Below are positions 1-17,834 of a stretch of 64,000 bases of DNA, piece by piece. Every line of letters starts with the position of its first letter. Positions within the stretch are counted from its first letter, which is position 1. A program made the position numbers and the translations under genes. This DNA is from Nocardioides thalensis. GTDB taxonomy: Bacteria > Actinomycetota > Actinomycetes > Propionibacteriales > Nocardioidaceae. The DNA lies in NCBI RefSeq assembly GCF_013410655.1, contig NZ_JACCFP010000001.1:2255501-2319500 (forward strand). The letters run 5' to 3'. Under the pieces are notes generated by a model. The model did no database searches, was not told the origin of the DNA, and worked only from the letters and a program-made list of their open reading frames with translations.

Positions 1-1326
1 CGCGAGCAGGAGCTCGACGTCGTCGATGCCCGAGCGACCGAAGCGGAGCCAACGGTCGCCCACGAGGAGCACGTCGGGCTCGGGGCGGTCGGGATCCTCC
101 GGCGCGGGCGCCTCGCGCTGCGTCACGGAGACGGTCATGCTCGCGTGCGGCATCGCGAGAAGGCTGAGCTCCTCGGTCACGGCGGTCGCCAGCTTGTCGG
201 CGGCGCTCGTGCGCGCCGCGCTCAGGTCGGCGGCCACGTCAGCGAGCTCGGCCCGGAGGCGGGCGCTCTCCGCCGCGAGGTGCTGGATGCGGTCGTCGGT
301 CGAGTCGAGCTCGAGCAGACGGGCGGAGGACTGCTCCATCCAGGCGAGCACCTCGTCGACCGTCTCGCCGTACTTGCGGGTGAGGCCGGTGAGGGCGGCA
401 CGCCGCTCCGACACGGCCGCGAGACGGGTCGGGTCGGTGTCGATGCGCGCGGCGTAGGACGCGACGTCGGCGGCGACGTCGGAGAGCAGGTAGGTGATCT
501 CGGCGACCCGGTCGGCGAGCTCGCCGGCCTCGGCGTCGTGCTCGCGGACGCCCTCCAGCAGCCCGCGCGCCGCGGAGACGGCGCCGAGGGCGTCGGGCTG
601 GCCCTGCTCGCTCGAGAGCGCCTCGCGGGCCTGCTCGGCGGCCGTGCGCAGGGTGTCGGCGTGCCCGAGCCGTGCCTCCTCGGACGCGAGCTCCGCGTCC
701 TCGCCGGGCTGGGGCGCGACGGCCTCGACCTCGCCGACGCCGAAGCGCAGCAGGTCGGCCTCGCGGGCGCGCTCCCGGGCACTGGCGGTCACCTCGGCCA
801 GCTCGCGCTCGGTCGCGACGAGCTCGCCGTGGAGCGCGCGGTAGCTCTCGAGCAGCGGGTCGATCCCGTCGGCGCCGAACCGGTCGAGGGCACGGCGCTG
901 GGTCTGCGGCTTGAGCAGCCGGTGCTGGTCGGACTGACCGTGGACGGCGACGAGCGGCTCGGCGAGCTCGGACAGGGTCGTGACCGGGACGCCGGCGCCA
1001 CCCACGTAGGCACGGGACCGGCCCTCGGCGCTGACGTTGCGGGCGAGCACGACCCGGCCGTCCTCGACCTCTCCCCCGGCCTCGTCGACGGCATCGACCA
1101 GTCCGTCGATGTCGGAGGCGTCGACGACGCCCTCGACCCGTGCCTGCTTGGCTCCCGCTCGTACGGCGCCGCTGTCGGCGCGGCCGCCGAGCAACAGCCC
1201 GAGCGCGGTCACGACCATGGTCTTGCCGGCGCCGGTCTCGCCGGTGATCACCGTCAGGCCGGGCCCGAGCTCGAGCGTCGAGGAGTCGATCACCCCGAGC
1301 GAGCTGATGCGGATCTCCTCGATCAC
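1..1326 (-). CDS. recN: DNA repair protein RecN (3' end cut by window edge)
   Basis: SMC-like ATPase acting in recombinational repair of double-strand breaks. The first 442 codons are present; the C-terminal part, with the second half of the ATPase head, lies beyond base 1. The N-terminus VIEEIRISSLGVIDSSTLEL leads into the Walker A motif GETGAGKT (residues 29-36), as in the family, and a Gln-rich signature (VHGQSDQHRLL) follows near residue 120. The GTG start overlaps the nadK stop by four bases (GTGA), which fits translational coupling in a tlyA-nadK-recN order common in actinobacteria. The family is usually about 560-590 aa. Confidence 0.93.
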   Translation of the reverse strand, partial: MIEEIRISSLGVIDSSTLELGPGLTVITGETGAGKTMVVTALGLLLGGRADSGAVRAGAKQARVEGVVDASDIDGLVDAVDEAGGEVEDGRVVLARNVSAEGRSRAYVGGAGVPVTTLSELAEPLVAVHGQSDQHRLLKPQTQRRALDRFGADGIDPLLESYRALHGELVATERELAEVTASARERAREADLLRFGVGEVEAVAPQPGEDAELASEEARLGHADTLRTAAEQAREALSSEQGQPDALGAVSAARGLLEGVREHDAEAGELADRVAEITYLLSDVAADVASYAARIDTDPTRLAAVSERRAALTGLTRKYGETVDEVLAWMEQSSARLLELDSTDDRIQHLAAESARLRAELADVAADLSAARTSAADKLATAVTEELSLLAMPHASMTVSVTQREAPAPEDPDRPEPDVLLVGDRWLRFGRSGIDDVELLLA

Positions 1327-2282
1327 TGCCGGAGCCTCCGCTGCTCGCCGGCGCCACGCCAGCCCTCGACCGACAGGTCGAACTTGGCGACCAGTCGGTC
1401 GGTGAACGGGGCTTGGTGCAGCCGGACCAGGCGGACCGGCCGGGCGCCGCGGCTGACCTCGATCCGCGCGCCGGGCGGCAGGTCGACGCTGCGCCGGCCG
1501 TCGCACCAGAGCACCCCGGAGCCCTCGCTGCCGGCGAGCACCTCGATCGCGATGACCGACGACGGCGCGACCACCATCGGCCGCGCGAACAGCGCGTGGG
1601 CGCTCAGCGGCACGACGCAGAGAGCCTCGACCTGCGGCCAGACGACCGGGCCGCCGGCGCTGAAGTTGTAGGCGGTCGAGCCCGTCGGCGTCGCGCACAC
1701 GACCCCGTCACAGCCCCACCGCGACAGCGGTCGCGCGTCGATCTCGACGACGACCTCGAGCATCCGCTCCCGGGCGGCCTTCTCGACGCTCGCCTCGTTG
1801 AGAGCGAACGTCGAGTAGACAAGCTCGCCGTCGTGATAGGCCCGCACGTCGAGGGTGAGCCGGTCCTCGGTGGTGTAGCGCTGCGCGACGATCGCGTCGA
1901 TCGTGTTGGCGACGTCCTCGACCTCGGCCTCGGCCAGGAAGCCCACATGACCGAGGTTGACGCCCAGCACCGGGGTCAGACGCTCATGCGTGAGCTCGAC
2001 CGCGCGCAGGATGCTGCCGTCGCCGCCGATCACCACGGTGAGCTCGCAGCCGTGACTGGCGTCGGTCTCGGAGTCGGTGAGCTCGATCGCGGGGGCGTAG
2101 CCGGCGGGGTCGAGCCCGAGCGCGTCGGCCTCGTTGCGCAGGAGCCGCACGACGATGCCGTGGCCGGTGAGCTCCTTCACGAACGACCGCGCCACGTCGC
2201 GGGCAGCGTCGCGGCCGATGTGCGCGAGCACCAGCACGCGGCGCACGTCGTCGACGGCGCGGGCTGCGGCAGGCTCGGTCAT
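1323..2282 (-). CDS. nadK: NAD kinase
   Basis: Phosphorylates NAD to NADP in the cytoplasm. The product is 319 aa, the normal length. It has the diagnostic GGDG motif (VVIGGDGSILRA, residues about 86-89), the NE/D region (FALNEASVEK) and the conserved TPTGSTAYNFSAGGP nucleotide-binding segment. I chose the ATG at 2282 because a purine-rich GAGAGAG lies just upstream and the protein then begins like its homologues. A longer open frame runs upstream into tlyA but has no support. It lies 13 bp after the tlyA stop and overlaps recN by 4 bp. Confidence 0.95.
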   Translation of the reverse strand: MTEPAAARAVDDVRRVLVLAHIGRDAARDVARSFVKELTGHGIVVRLLRNEADALGLDPAGYAPAIELTDSETDASHGCELTVVIGGDGSILRAVELTHERLTPVLGVNLGHVGFLAEAEVEDVANTIDAIVAQRYTTEDRLTLDVRAYHDGELVYSTFALNEASVEKAARERMLEVVVEIDARPLSRWGCDGVVCATPTGSTAYNFSAGGPVVWPQVEALCVVPLSAHALFARPMVVAPSSVIAIEVLAGSEGSGVLWCDGRRSVDLPPGARIEVSRGARPVRLVRLHQAPFTDRLVAKFDLSVEGWRGAGEQRRLRQ

Positions 2283-2295
2283 GGGAGCAACTCTC

Positions 2296-3132
2296 TCATC
2301 CCCCGCCGTCACGACCCGCGTCAGTCGCGACGCCTCGCCGTACGACGGCTGCGACCTCCTCGTCGCCGACGGTCGCCGGGCCGCGACGCAGCCACAGGAA
2401 GAACTCGACGTTCCCGGACGGCCCGGGGAGCGGGCTGACGGTGACGGCCCGGGCTCCCCAGCCGCGCTCGGCCGCGGCGTGCGCGACCGCCAGCACGGTC
2501 TCCGCGCGGAGCTCGGGGTCCCGGACGACACCACCCTTCCCGATCCGGTCCTTGCCGACCTCGAACTGCGGCTTGACCATCAGCGCGAGGTCGCCGTCGT
2601 CCCGCGTCACGCCGAGCAGGGCGTCGAGGACGAGGACCAGCGAGATGAACGACAGGTCCCCGACGACCAGGTCGACCGGACCGCCGATCTGCTCCGGCGT
2701 CAGGGTCCGCACGTTGGTGCGGTCGTGGACGCGGACCCGCTCGTGCTGGCGGATCGACCAGTCGAGCTGGCCGTAGCCCACGTCGACGGCCACGACCTCG
2801 GACGCGCCCTCGCGGAGCAGGACGTCGGTGAAGCCACCCGTGGACGCCCCGGCGTCCAGGCAGCGGCGGCCACGCACCTCCAGGCCGAGCGGGCCGAAGG
2901 CGGCGAGGGCGCCCACCAGCTTGTGGGCGCCGCGCGACACGTAGTCGGGGCCGTCCTCGGCCTCGCTGACGACGATCGCGACGTCAGTCGTGACGCCGGT
3001 TGCGGGTTTGGACGCCACCGCGCCACCCACCTTGACCCTGCCGTCGGCGATCAGCCGCGCGGCACGCTCCCGCGAGGGCGCGAGGCCGCGGCGGACCAGC
3101 TCGGCGTCGAGCCGCAGCCTTCGAGGGGGCAT
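2296..3132 (-). CDS. tlyA: TlyA family rRNA 2'-O-ribose methyltransferase / haemolysin-like
   Basis: The product is 278 aa. An S4 RNA-binding domain comes first (about residues 5-60, RLDAELVRRGLAPSRERAAR). A FtsJ/RrmJ-type SAM-dependent methyltransferase follows, with the SAM motif DAGASTGGFTDVLL, then VVGDLSFISL and LMVKPQFEVGK. TlyA enzymes of actinobacteria 2'-O-methylate 16S and 23S rRNA and affect capreomycin sensitivity; that activity is inferred from the family. It is cotranscribed with the 63-aa protein upstream and nadK/recN downstream. Confidence 0.93.
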   Translation of the reverse strand: MPPRRLRLDAELVRRGLAPSRERAARLIADGRVKVGGAVASKPATGVTTDVAIVVSEAEDGPDYVSRGAHKLVGALAAFGPLGLEVRGRRCLDAGASTGGFTDVLLREGASEVVAVDVGYGQLDWSIRQHERVRVHDRTNVRTLTPEQIGGPVDLVVGDLSFISLVLVLDALLGVTRDDGDLALMVKPQFEVGKDRIGKGGVVRDPELRAETVLAVAHAAAERGWGARAVTVSPLPGPSGNVEFFLWLRRGPATVGDEEVAAVVRRGVATDAGRDGGG

Positions 3133-3146
3133 GGGCAGGTGCGCGG

Positions 3147-3338
3147 TCAGGAAGCGGCGGGCGGATCGTCGAGCGCCTGGCGCAGCTCGGCGTGCGCGGC
3201 CTCGAAGACGGGAGCGTGCTCCTCCAGCGGCCGGCTCTCGAGCCCGGCGACCAGGTCGAGCACGGAGTCGATCGACGCGATTCCCGTCGTCACCGGCGCG
3301 TTGGTGGCACTCGTGCCCGGCTGAGGTACCTCGGTCAT
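3147..3338 (-). CDS. Small conserved hypothetical protein (63 aa)
   Basis: A 63-aa soluble protein beginning MTEVPQPGTS, with a Pro/Thr-rich N-terminus and an amphipathic helical C-terminal half ([19 protein letters not shown]). I recognise no named domain. It lies 10 bp after the HAD hydrolase stop and 14 bp before tlyA on the same strand, so it is almost certainly in the same operon. Small proteins of this kind between a HAD phosphatase and tlyA are common in actinobacteria as far as I recall; their function is unknown. Confidence 0.75.
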   Translation of the reverse strand: MTEVPQPGTSATNAPVTTGIASIDSVLDLVAGLESRPLEEHAPVFEAAHAELRQALDDPPAAS

Positions 3339-3348
3339 GCCACGGAGG

Positions 3349-4335
3349 CTACCGCCCCGCGGTGCGCGGATCGGGCACCCCCACGCCCGCGGTGTCGGCG
3401 GTGTCGCCGGTCGCGTCGCGGTGGGCCCACGAGGCGGTCGCCGCGACCCGCCACCAGTCGTCCGGGCCACCGGTCCCCGCCACCTCGAGCCGGCCGTCGA
3501 CGACGGAGCCCCGCCACCCGCCCAGCTCCCACCCGTCCCCCACGGCACGGGGCGACTGGTGCGCGGTGAAGAGGCCGCCGAGGTCGCGGGCGACGTACGT
3601 CGGACGCTCCTCCGGCCGGGCCTCGACGAGCTCGCGCAGCCGCGTGACGCCGGTGAGGACCAGGAGCGAGTCGGTGCCGGCCCGGCGGGCGCCCTCGATG
3701 TCGGTGTCGAGCCGGTCGCCGACCATGAGCGGGCGGTCGCCGCCGACGCGGCGCACGGTCTCGTCGAGCAACGGCCGCTCCGGCTTGCCGGCGACCGTCG
3801 GGCTCACCCCGCTGAAGCGGCTGATCGTCTCGACGAGGACGCCGTGCCCGGGCGCCACGCCGAACGGGGTCGGGATCGTCAGGTCGCCGTTGCTCGCGAC
3901 CCACGGGAGGCCGTCGCGGATCCGTACGGCGACCCGCATGATGTCGCGCCACAGCACCTCGGGCCCGTAGCCCGTCACCGCTGCCACAGCGTCGTCCTCC
4001 GGACCGACCGGGCGCAGCCCGGCCTCGACCAGCGCCGCATGCAGGCCCGGGCCCCCGAGCGCCGCCACCGGCGCCCGCGGGCCGAACCGGTCGAGGAGCA
4101 GCCGCGCGGCAGCCTGGGCCGACGTCACCACGTCGTCCCTCGATGCCGCGATCCCGAGGTCGGTCAGGTGCTCGGCGACGCGGTCGGGGGTCCGCGCCGC
4201 GTTGTTGGTGATGAACGCGACCGCGGTGCCCGCGTCGCGCACGGCGGCCAGCTGGTCCGCGGCGCCGGGCACGGCCTCGGGCCCGACGTAGACCACGCCG
4301 TCGAGGTCGAGCATCACGAGGTCGTAGCGGTCCAC
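3349..4335 (-). CDS. HAD superfamily (class IIA) sugar/nucleotide phosphatase
   Basis: About 328 aa. Motif I is LDLDGVVYVG, with the nucleophile and acid/base aspartates. ITNNAART follows as motif II, a lysine in VAGKPERPLLDE, and motif III is MVGDRLDTDIEGARRAG. This order is the NagD/HAD-IIA layout of p-nitrophenyl-, glycerol- or nucleotide-phosphate phosphatases; the substrate cannot be read from sequence. The C-terminal ~70 residues beyond the HAD fold are unusual and variable. I chose GTG 4335 because a GAGG sits 8 nt upstream; the frame stays open to another GTG at 4362. It heads the tlyA-nadK-recN operon. Confidence 0.88.
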   Translation of the reverse strand: MDRYDLVMLDLDGVVYVGPEAVPGAADQLAAVRDAGTAVAFITNNAARTPDRVAEHLTDLGIAASRDDVVTSAQAAARLLLDRFGPRAPVAALGGPGLHAALVEAGLRPVGPEDDAVAAVTGYGPEVLWRDIMRVAVRIRDGLPWVASNGDLTIPTPFGVAPGHGVLVETISRFSGVSPTVAGKPERPLLDETVRRVGGDRPLMVGDRLDTDIEGARRAGTDSLLVLTGVTRLRELVEARPEERPTYVARDLGGLFTAHQSPRAVGDGWELGGWRGSVVDGRLEVAGTGGPDDWWRVAATASWAHRDATGDTADTAGVGVPDPRTAGR

Positions 4336-4400
4336 GAGCGGGACCTCACAGTCTCCCAACACCCCGACAACCCTGCCAGAGCCGGTTGACCGGTCCTACG

Positions 4401-4412
4401 TAGGATTCCCGG
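4401..4412 (+). promoter_or_regulatory. -10 box of a probable leaderless promoter for the DUF1015 gene
   Basis: TAGGAT at 4401-4406 is followed by exactly 6 nt and then the ATG at 4413. Transcription would begin at or within a base of the start codon. No Shine-Dalgarno is visible. The -35 region is weak. Confidence 0.5.
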
Positions 4413-5549
4413 ATGGACTCGCACACGGTCGTGCCGCCGCCGTACATCGCGGGCCCGTTGCGACTCGAGCCGTTCCGCGCGCTGCGGCTGGTCCCAGCCC
4501 GGATCGGCGATCCGTCCACCGGCCGGGCGTTCGCCCGTCCCTACAAGGACGTGGCCAACCGCCTGTCGCGTTGGCAGGGCCGGGGACTGCTGGTCCGCGA
4601 CGAGGAGCCGGCGCTCTACCTGCACGAGTACTCCTCAGCGGGGATCAGCGTGCGCGGGATCGTGGGAGCCCTGGACGTGTCGACCCGCGCCACCCGTCCC
4701 GAGGACCGCGCGGTGCTGCCCCACGAGGGCATCCATCCCGCGCAGGCCGACGACCTGGCCGACCGGATGGCCGAGATGCAGCTCAATCCCGCGCCGATCC
4801 TGCTCGTGCACCGGGCGACCGACGCCGCCCGCACGGCCCTGGCGGGTGTCGCCGCCCAACCCCCCGACCACCAGTTCACCGACCGGTCCGAGCAGCAGCA
4901 CCGGATCTGGGCGATCCGCGACCGCGACCTGCTCCGTCTGATCGCCGGCGAGCTCGCGACATCGCGCGCGCTCATCGCCGACGGTCACCACCGCTACGCG
5001 GCCTACCTCCGGCTGCAGCGGCGCCGTCCGGGTGGGCCGTGCGACCGCGGCCTGGCCATGCTGGTCGACCAGGGCGACACTCCCCTGTTCCTCGGCGCGA
5101 TCCACCGCAGCCTCGTCGGGACGTCGCTCGACGACCTCCGGGTCGCCGTCGAGAGCGTCGGCATGTCCTACGGCGAGCGCGACCGCAACGAGGCCGTCGC
5201 CGCGCTCGCGTCGACCCAGCTGGCCGCCACCGACGGGCGTCGGTGGGCGACGGTCGGGCTCGAGACCGGCGACCGTGCGGCGGTCGAGGTCCTGCACGCG
5301 CACATCGTGCCCGCCCTCCCGCACGGTCCCTCGGCCGTCGGCTTCCACCACTCCGTCGACGAGGCCCTGGCACAGGCGACCCCGGGGAAGGTCACCGCCG
5401 TGCTGATGCCGGCACCGTCGTTCGACCTCGTGCGCGCGATCGCCGAGGCCGACCGGCTGCTGCCCGAGAAGGCGACGTCGTTCCAGCCCAAGCCGAGCCT
5501 CGGCGTCTTCATCCGCTCGCTGCGCGACGAAGACGACGCGCCGAGCTGA
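4413..5549 (+). CDS. DUF1015 family protein
   Basis: 378 aa, soluble. It matches the widespread DUF1015 family in length and motifs: the N-terminal ARPYKDVANRL (family PPYDVI-like region), RVHRATDAA-like central strands and the signature IADGHHRYAAYLRL near residue 190, followed by FLGAIHR. The histidines of DGHHRY suggest metal or phosphate chemistry, but no activity is established. It is transcribed divergently from the HAD operon and is probably leaderless. Its last 41 bases overlap the 3' end of the convergent SSB gene, an unusual arrangement. Confidence 0.85.
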   Translation: MDSHTVVPPPYIAGPLRLEPFRALRLVPARIGDPSTGRAFARPYKDVANRLSRWQGRGLLVRDEEPALYLHEYSSAGISVRGIVGALDVSTRATRPEDRAVLPHEGIHPAQADDLADRMAEMQLNPAPILLVHRATDAARTALAGVAAQPPDHQFTDRSEQQHRIWAIRDRDLLRLIAGELATSRALIADGHHRYAAYLRLQRRRPGGPCDRGLAMLVDQGDTPLFLGAIHRSLVGTSLDDLRVAVESVGMSYGERDRNEAVAALASTQLAATDGRRWATVGLETGDRAAVEVLHAHIVPALPHGPSAVGFHHSVDEALAQATPGKVTAVLMPAPSFDLVRAIAEADRLLPEKATSFQPKPSLGVFIRSLRDEDDAPS

Positions 5550-5940
5550 CCTCGACCTCCACCCGGGAGGCGGTCTGTCCGCCGGCGCGGAAGAACCTCC
5601 GCCGCAGCGCCCCCACCAGGGCGACCTCGTCGCCCTCCTGCCACGAGGCGATCGCCCGGCGAGCGCGGCCGTCCCAGGCAGCGCAGTCGATCACGTCGAC
5701 CGATGGCGAGCGTCTCCCGTCAGCCCGGGGCCGCACCGGAACCCGCGCGACCACCACGCGCACCAGGACCAGCGCGTCGCCGCTCGGCAGCTCGCGCACC
5801 TCGGGAGTCCCCGACACCCGGCCCTGGAGCCGCACCTCGTTGCAGGCCGGCTCCTCCGACGCCCTGGCCGTGCTCGACTTGTCCTTGCTCGACTGGTCTT
5901 TGCTCGACTGGTCCCTCTTGTCCCTGTCCTTCGTGCTCAT
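5509..5940 (-). CDS. Single-stranded DNA-binding protein paralogue (SSB-like, no acidic tail)
   Basis: 143 aa. An OB-fold SSB domain spans about residues 35-135 (NEVRLQGRVSGTPEVRELPSGD, then VDVIDCAAWDGRARRAIASWQEGDEVALVGALRRRFF). It is preceded by a low-complexity charged N-terminus built on a repeated QSSKD unit. It lacks the acidic DDDIPF-type tail that recruits partner proteins and ends RRLRRAASG, so it looks like an SsbB-type paralogue rather than the main replicative SSB. An AGGAGG lies 9 nt before the ATG. The gene tail overlaps the convergent DUF1015 gene by 41 bp. Confidence 0.8.
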   Translation of the reverse strand: MSTKDRDKRDQSSKDQSSKDKSSTARASEEPACNEVRLQGRVSGTPEVRELPSGDALVLVRVVVARVPVRPRADGRRSPSVDVIDCAAWDGRARRAIASWQEGDEVALVGALRRRFFRAGGQTASRVEVEVSSARRLRRAASG

Positions 5941-6061
5941 CCGGCACCTCCTTCGCCGACGAGCGTCGTCAGGAGGGCCGACAGGCGTCCGCATCGTCGC
6001 GCCCGCCTGTGGAGAACGTGGTCGGCCCTGCCTCCTGTGCGCAACTGGCGGTCCGAAAGGG

Positions 6062-6103
6062 GCCAAAACGAACGAGGGCCACCCGGAATCGGGTGGCCCT
6101 CGT
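6062..6103 (-). terminator. Intrinsic terminator of the rrn operon
   Basis: A perfect 13-bp stem (acgagggccaccc at 6072-6084 and its complement at 6091-6103) has a 6-nt loop. Read on the minus strand it is followed by TCGTTTTGG. It lies about 10 nt beyond the 5S 3' end, where an rrn terminator belongs. Confidence 0.85.
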
Positions 6104-6113
6104 CGAAAGAATG

Positions 6114-6230
6114 TCCGGCGGCGTCCTACTCTCCCACGACCTCTCGGTTGCAGTACCATCGGCGCTGGCAGGCTTAACTTCCGGGTTCGGTATGGGACCG
6201 GGTGTTTCCCTGTCGCTATGGCCGCCGTAA
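6114..6230 (-). rRNA. rrf: 5S ribosomal RNA
   Basis: About 117 nt. Read on the minus strand it starts TTACGGCGGCCATAGCGACA and contains the hallmark CCCATACCGAACCCGGAAG and GAGAGTAGGACGCCGCCGGA segments, whose ends pair to form helix I. Ends are estimated by comparison with typical 5S rRNA and may be off by 1-3 nt. It is the last gene of the 16S-23S-5S operon. Confidence 0.96.
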
Positions 6231-6371
6231 CTCTATGAACCACCCCGTGTGTGTTGGGTGTTGTGACCCGTGGGGTGGTTGGATTGTGGACGCGATTTAC
6301 ACGGCGTGTGTGTGGTGTGTGATTGCCCGCAACACTGTGGTGTTTGTGTGTTGTGTTGGGGGTTTGTGTGG

Positions 6372-11410
<5,039 letters not shown>

Positions 11411-11626
11411 AGAAAATCCAAACCTGACAAACAAACAAAACTAGCATTCGCCAGAATCATCGATTGCCGAAAACACAACACCCACCCACACCACAAAGGG
11501 CGCAGACAGATGCGCACAAACAAGCATAATCGCTATCTGCATGACACACTGTTGAGTTCTCAAACATCACACGCGCTCGCGCCGCCTGGCAGTCACCTGC
11601 TGGCCGGTCGCGGGGCAACCTGTGAA
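11411..11626 (-). ncRNA. rrn leader with BoxA-like antitermination site
   Basis: The ~210-nt leader between the predicted rrn promoter and 16S holds no gene. At 11547-11569 the minus strand reads GATGTTTGAGAACTCAACAG, which matches the conserved BoxA-containing leader segment of actinobacterial rRNA operons where Nus factors assemble. The rest is A-rich on the plus strand (11415-11530) and probably contains 16S processing stems. Confidence 0.6.
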
Positions 11627-11655
11627 ACATTACTCGGCGTGAACTTCCGCGTCAA
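11627..11655 (-). promoter_or_regulatory. rrn operon promoter
   Basis: On the minus strand a -35 box TTGACG (11650-11655) and a -10 box TAATGT (11627-11632) are separated by exactly 17 bp. This is the best sigma-70-type match between argH and 16S. Bases 11656-11808 hold no gene and no U-tract terminator, only weak hairpins, so arg readthrough into rrn is possible. Confidence 0.6.
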
Positions 11656-11808
11656 CTCGGCGTGATGCCGGTCTTGCTTCGGGTCCTGCTGAGTGGTCGT
11701 GGCGTGCGAGAACCGCTTGGATTCGGCCTCTCGGCCCGAACTTCGGCGGCCGCTCACCGCGACGTAGAGAAAGTTAGCAGGGGGTGGCGGGGAGATGCCA
11801 ATCGGGGG

Positions 11809-15160
<3,352 letters not shown>

Positions 15161-15706
15161 TCAGTCGTGGGGCTGGCCGTCGGCCAGACCGGTGAAGTGG
15201 CGGGCGAGGGCGTCCCCGCCCGTGGGGTCGCGCCCGATGAGGAGGACGGTGTCGTCGCCGGCGATGGTGCCCAGGATGCCGGGGAGACCGACCTTGTCGA
15301 CAGCACTGGCGAGGAACTGGGCCGCGCCCGGCGGGGTGCGGAGCACGACCAGATTGGCGCTGGCCTCGGCGCTGACGAGGAGCTCGCCGCAGAGCCGCGC
15401 CAACCGGTGGTACGACGCCGCGCTCTCCCCTGTGACGCGGGTCCGGTCGCCGCCCTCCGGCGGCACGGTGTAGACGAGCGCACCGCCGGCGTCGCGCACC
15501 TTGACCGCGTCGAGCTCGACCAGGTCGCGGCTCAGCGTGGCCTGCGTGACGTGGACGCCCCGCCCGGCGAGGAGCTGGGCGAGCTCGCCCTGCGACCGCA
15601 CGTCGCCGACGGAGAGCAGCTCGATGATGAGCTGCTGGCGGGCGTTCTTGGTCATCGGGGTCAGGGCGCGCCCGGTCGCCGGAGCCGACCAGTCCTGTGC
15701 GGCCAT
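15161..15706 (-). CDS. argR: Arginine repressor ArgR
   Basis: 181 aa. An N-terminal winged helix ([27 protein letters not shown], then [10 protein letters not shown]) binds ARG boxes. A C-terminal arginine-binding hexamerisation domain follows, with the conserved [18 protein letters not shown] 15706 has AGGAG 8 nt upstream. Alternatives are GTG 15715, which overlaps the argF stop, and the internal ATG 15655, where family similarity begins but no ribosome site is seen. It lies inside the operon it presumably controls, so autoregulation is expected. Confidence 0.94.
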   Translation of the reverse strand: MAAQDWSAPATGRALTPMTKNARQQLIIELLSVGDVRSQGELAQLLAGRGVHVTQATLSRDLVELDAVKVRDAGGALVYTVPPEGGDRTRVTGESAASYHRLARLCGELLVSAEASANLVVLRTPPGAAQFLASAVDKVGLPGILGTIAGDDTVLLIGRDPTGGDALARHFTGLADGQPHD

Positions 15707-15711
15707 CGTGG

Positions 15712-16634
15712 TCACTCCTCTCGTCGTGCCTCGAGCCAGGCGAGCACGGCCTTCTGGGCATGACGGCGGTTCTCGGCCTCGTCCCAGACGACGCTCTGTG
15801 GACCGTCGAGCACCTCGGCGCTGATCTCGGAGCCGCGGTAGGCCGGCAGGCAGTGGAGCACGATCGCGTCGGGCTTGGCGTGCCCCATCAGCTCGGAGGT
15901 GACGGCGTACGGCGCGAAGATCGCGCGGCGCGCCTCGGCCTCCTCCTCCTTGCCCATCGAGACCCAGGTGTCGGTGACGACCACGTCGGCGCCGGCGACC
16001 GCCGTCGCGGGGTCCGGCTCCGCCGTCACCGAGGCGCCGGTCCCGGCGGCGATCTCGCGAGCCCGGGCGAACATCGCGTCGTCCGGCAGGTAGCCCTCGG
16101 GCGCGCTCATCCGCACGTGCATCCCGGCGCTCGCGCCCGCGAGCAGCCATGAGTTGCCCATGTTGCAAGCCGCGTCGCCCACGAACGCGACCGCGAGCCC
16201 GGCCGGGCCGCCCTTGTGCTCCTGCACCGTCAGCAGGTCGGCGAGCAGCTGGCAGGGGTGGAAGTCGTCGGTCAGCGCGTTGACGACCGGCACCCCGGCG
16301 TAGGCCGCCATCTCGTCGATCCGGCTCTGCTCGTAGGTGCGCCACACGATCGCGGCCGCCTGCCGGCCCAGCACCCGGGCGACGTCGGCGACCGACTCCC
16401 GGTGGCCGATGCCGGCGAGGTTGCCCTCGACCAGAAGCGGGTGGCCACCGAGCTCGGCGATGCCCGCCGCGAACGATGCCTGCGTGCGCAGGGTCGGCTT
16501 GTCGAAGATCATCGCGATGGTCCGCGGTCCGGCGAACGGCTGGTGCTCGAAGGGCTTCGCCTTGAGCTCGGCCGCGAGCGCCAGCACCTCGGCCTGCTCG
16601 GCCGGGGTGAGGTCGTCGTCGCGCAGGAAGTGCC

Positions 16635-16638
<4 letters not shown>
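15712..16638 (-). CDS. argF: Ornithine carbamoyltransferase
   Basis: 308 aa, similar throughout to mycobacterial ArgF. It makes citrulline from ornithine and carbamoyl phosphate. HPCQ (in [10 protein letters not shown]), the ornithine loop DTWVSMG and the catalytic HCLP ([10 protein letters not shown]) are present. The carbamoyl-phosphate loop reads [10 protein letters not shown] where the family has K.STRTR.SF: the key Arg and second Thr are kept, but Ser-Thr is Thr-Leu and the last Arg is Gln. The start ATG overlaps the argD stop by 4 bp. It uses carbamoyl phosphate that CarAB, also in this window, would make. Confidence 0.94.

Positions 16639-17830
<1,192 letters not shown>

Positions 17831-17834
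<4 letters not shown>

Noticed and set aside
5866..5925. Short tandem DNA units (ttgctcgactggtct-like), considered as CRISPR or regulatory repeats
   Set aside because: Units are contiguous, in frame and only about 15 bp. They encode the QSSKD repeats of the SSB-like protein and have no spacers.
11740..11800. Second rrn promoter (TTGGCA ... TAACTT) upstream of the called one
   Set aside because: The spacer would be 19 bp and both boxes are poorer than the TTGACG-17-TAATGT pair.
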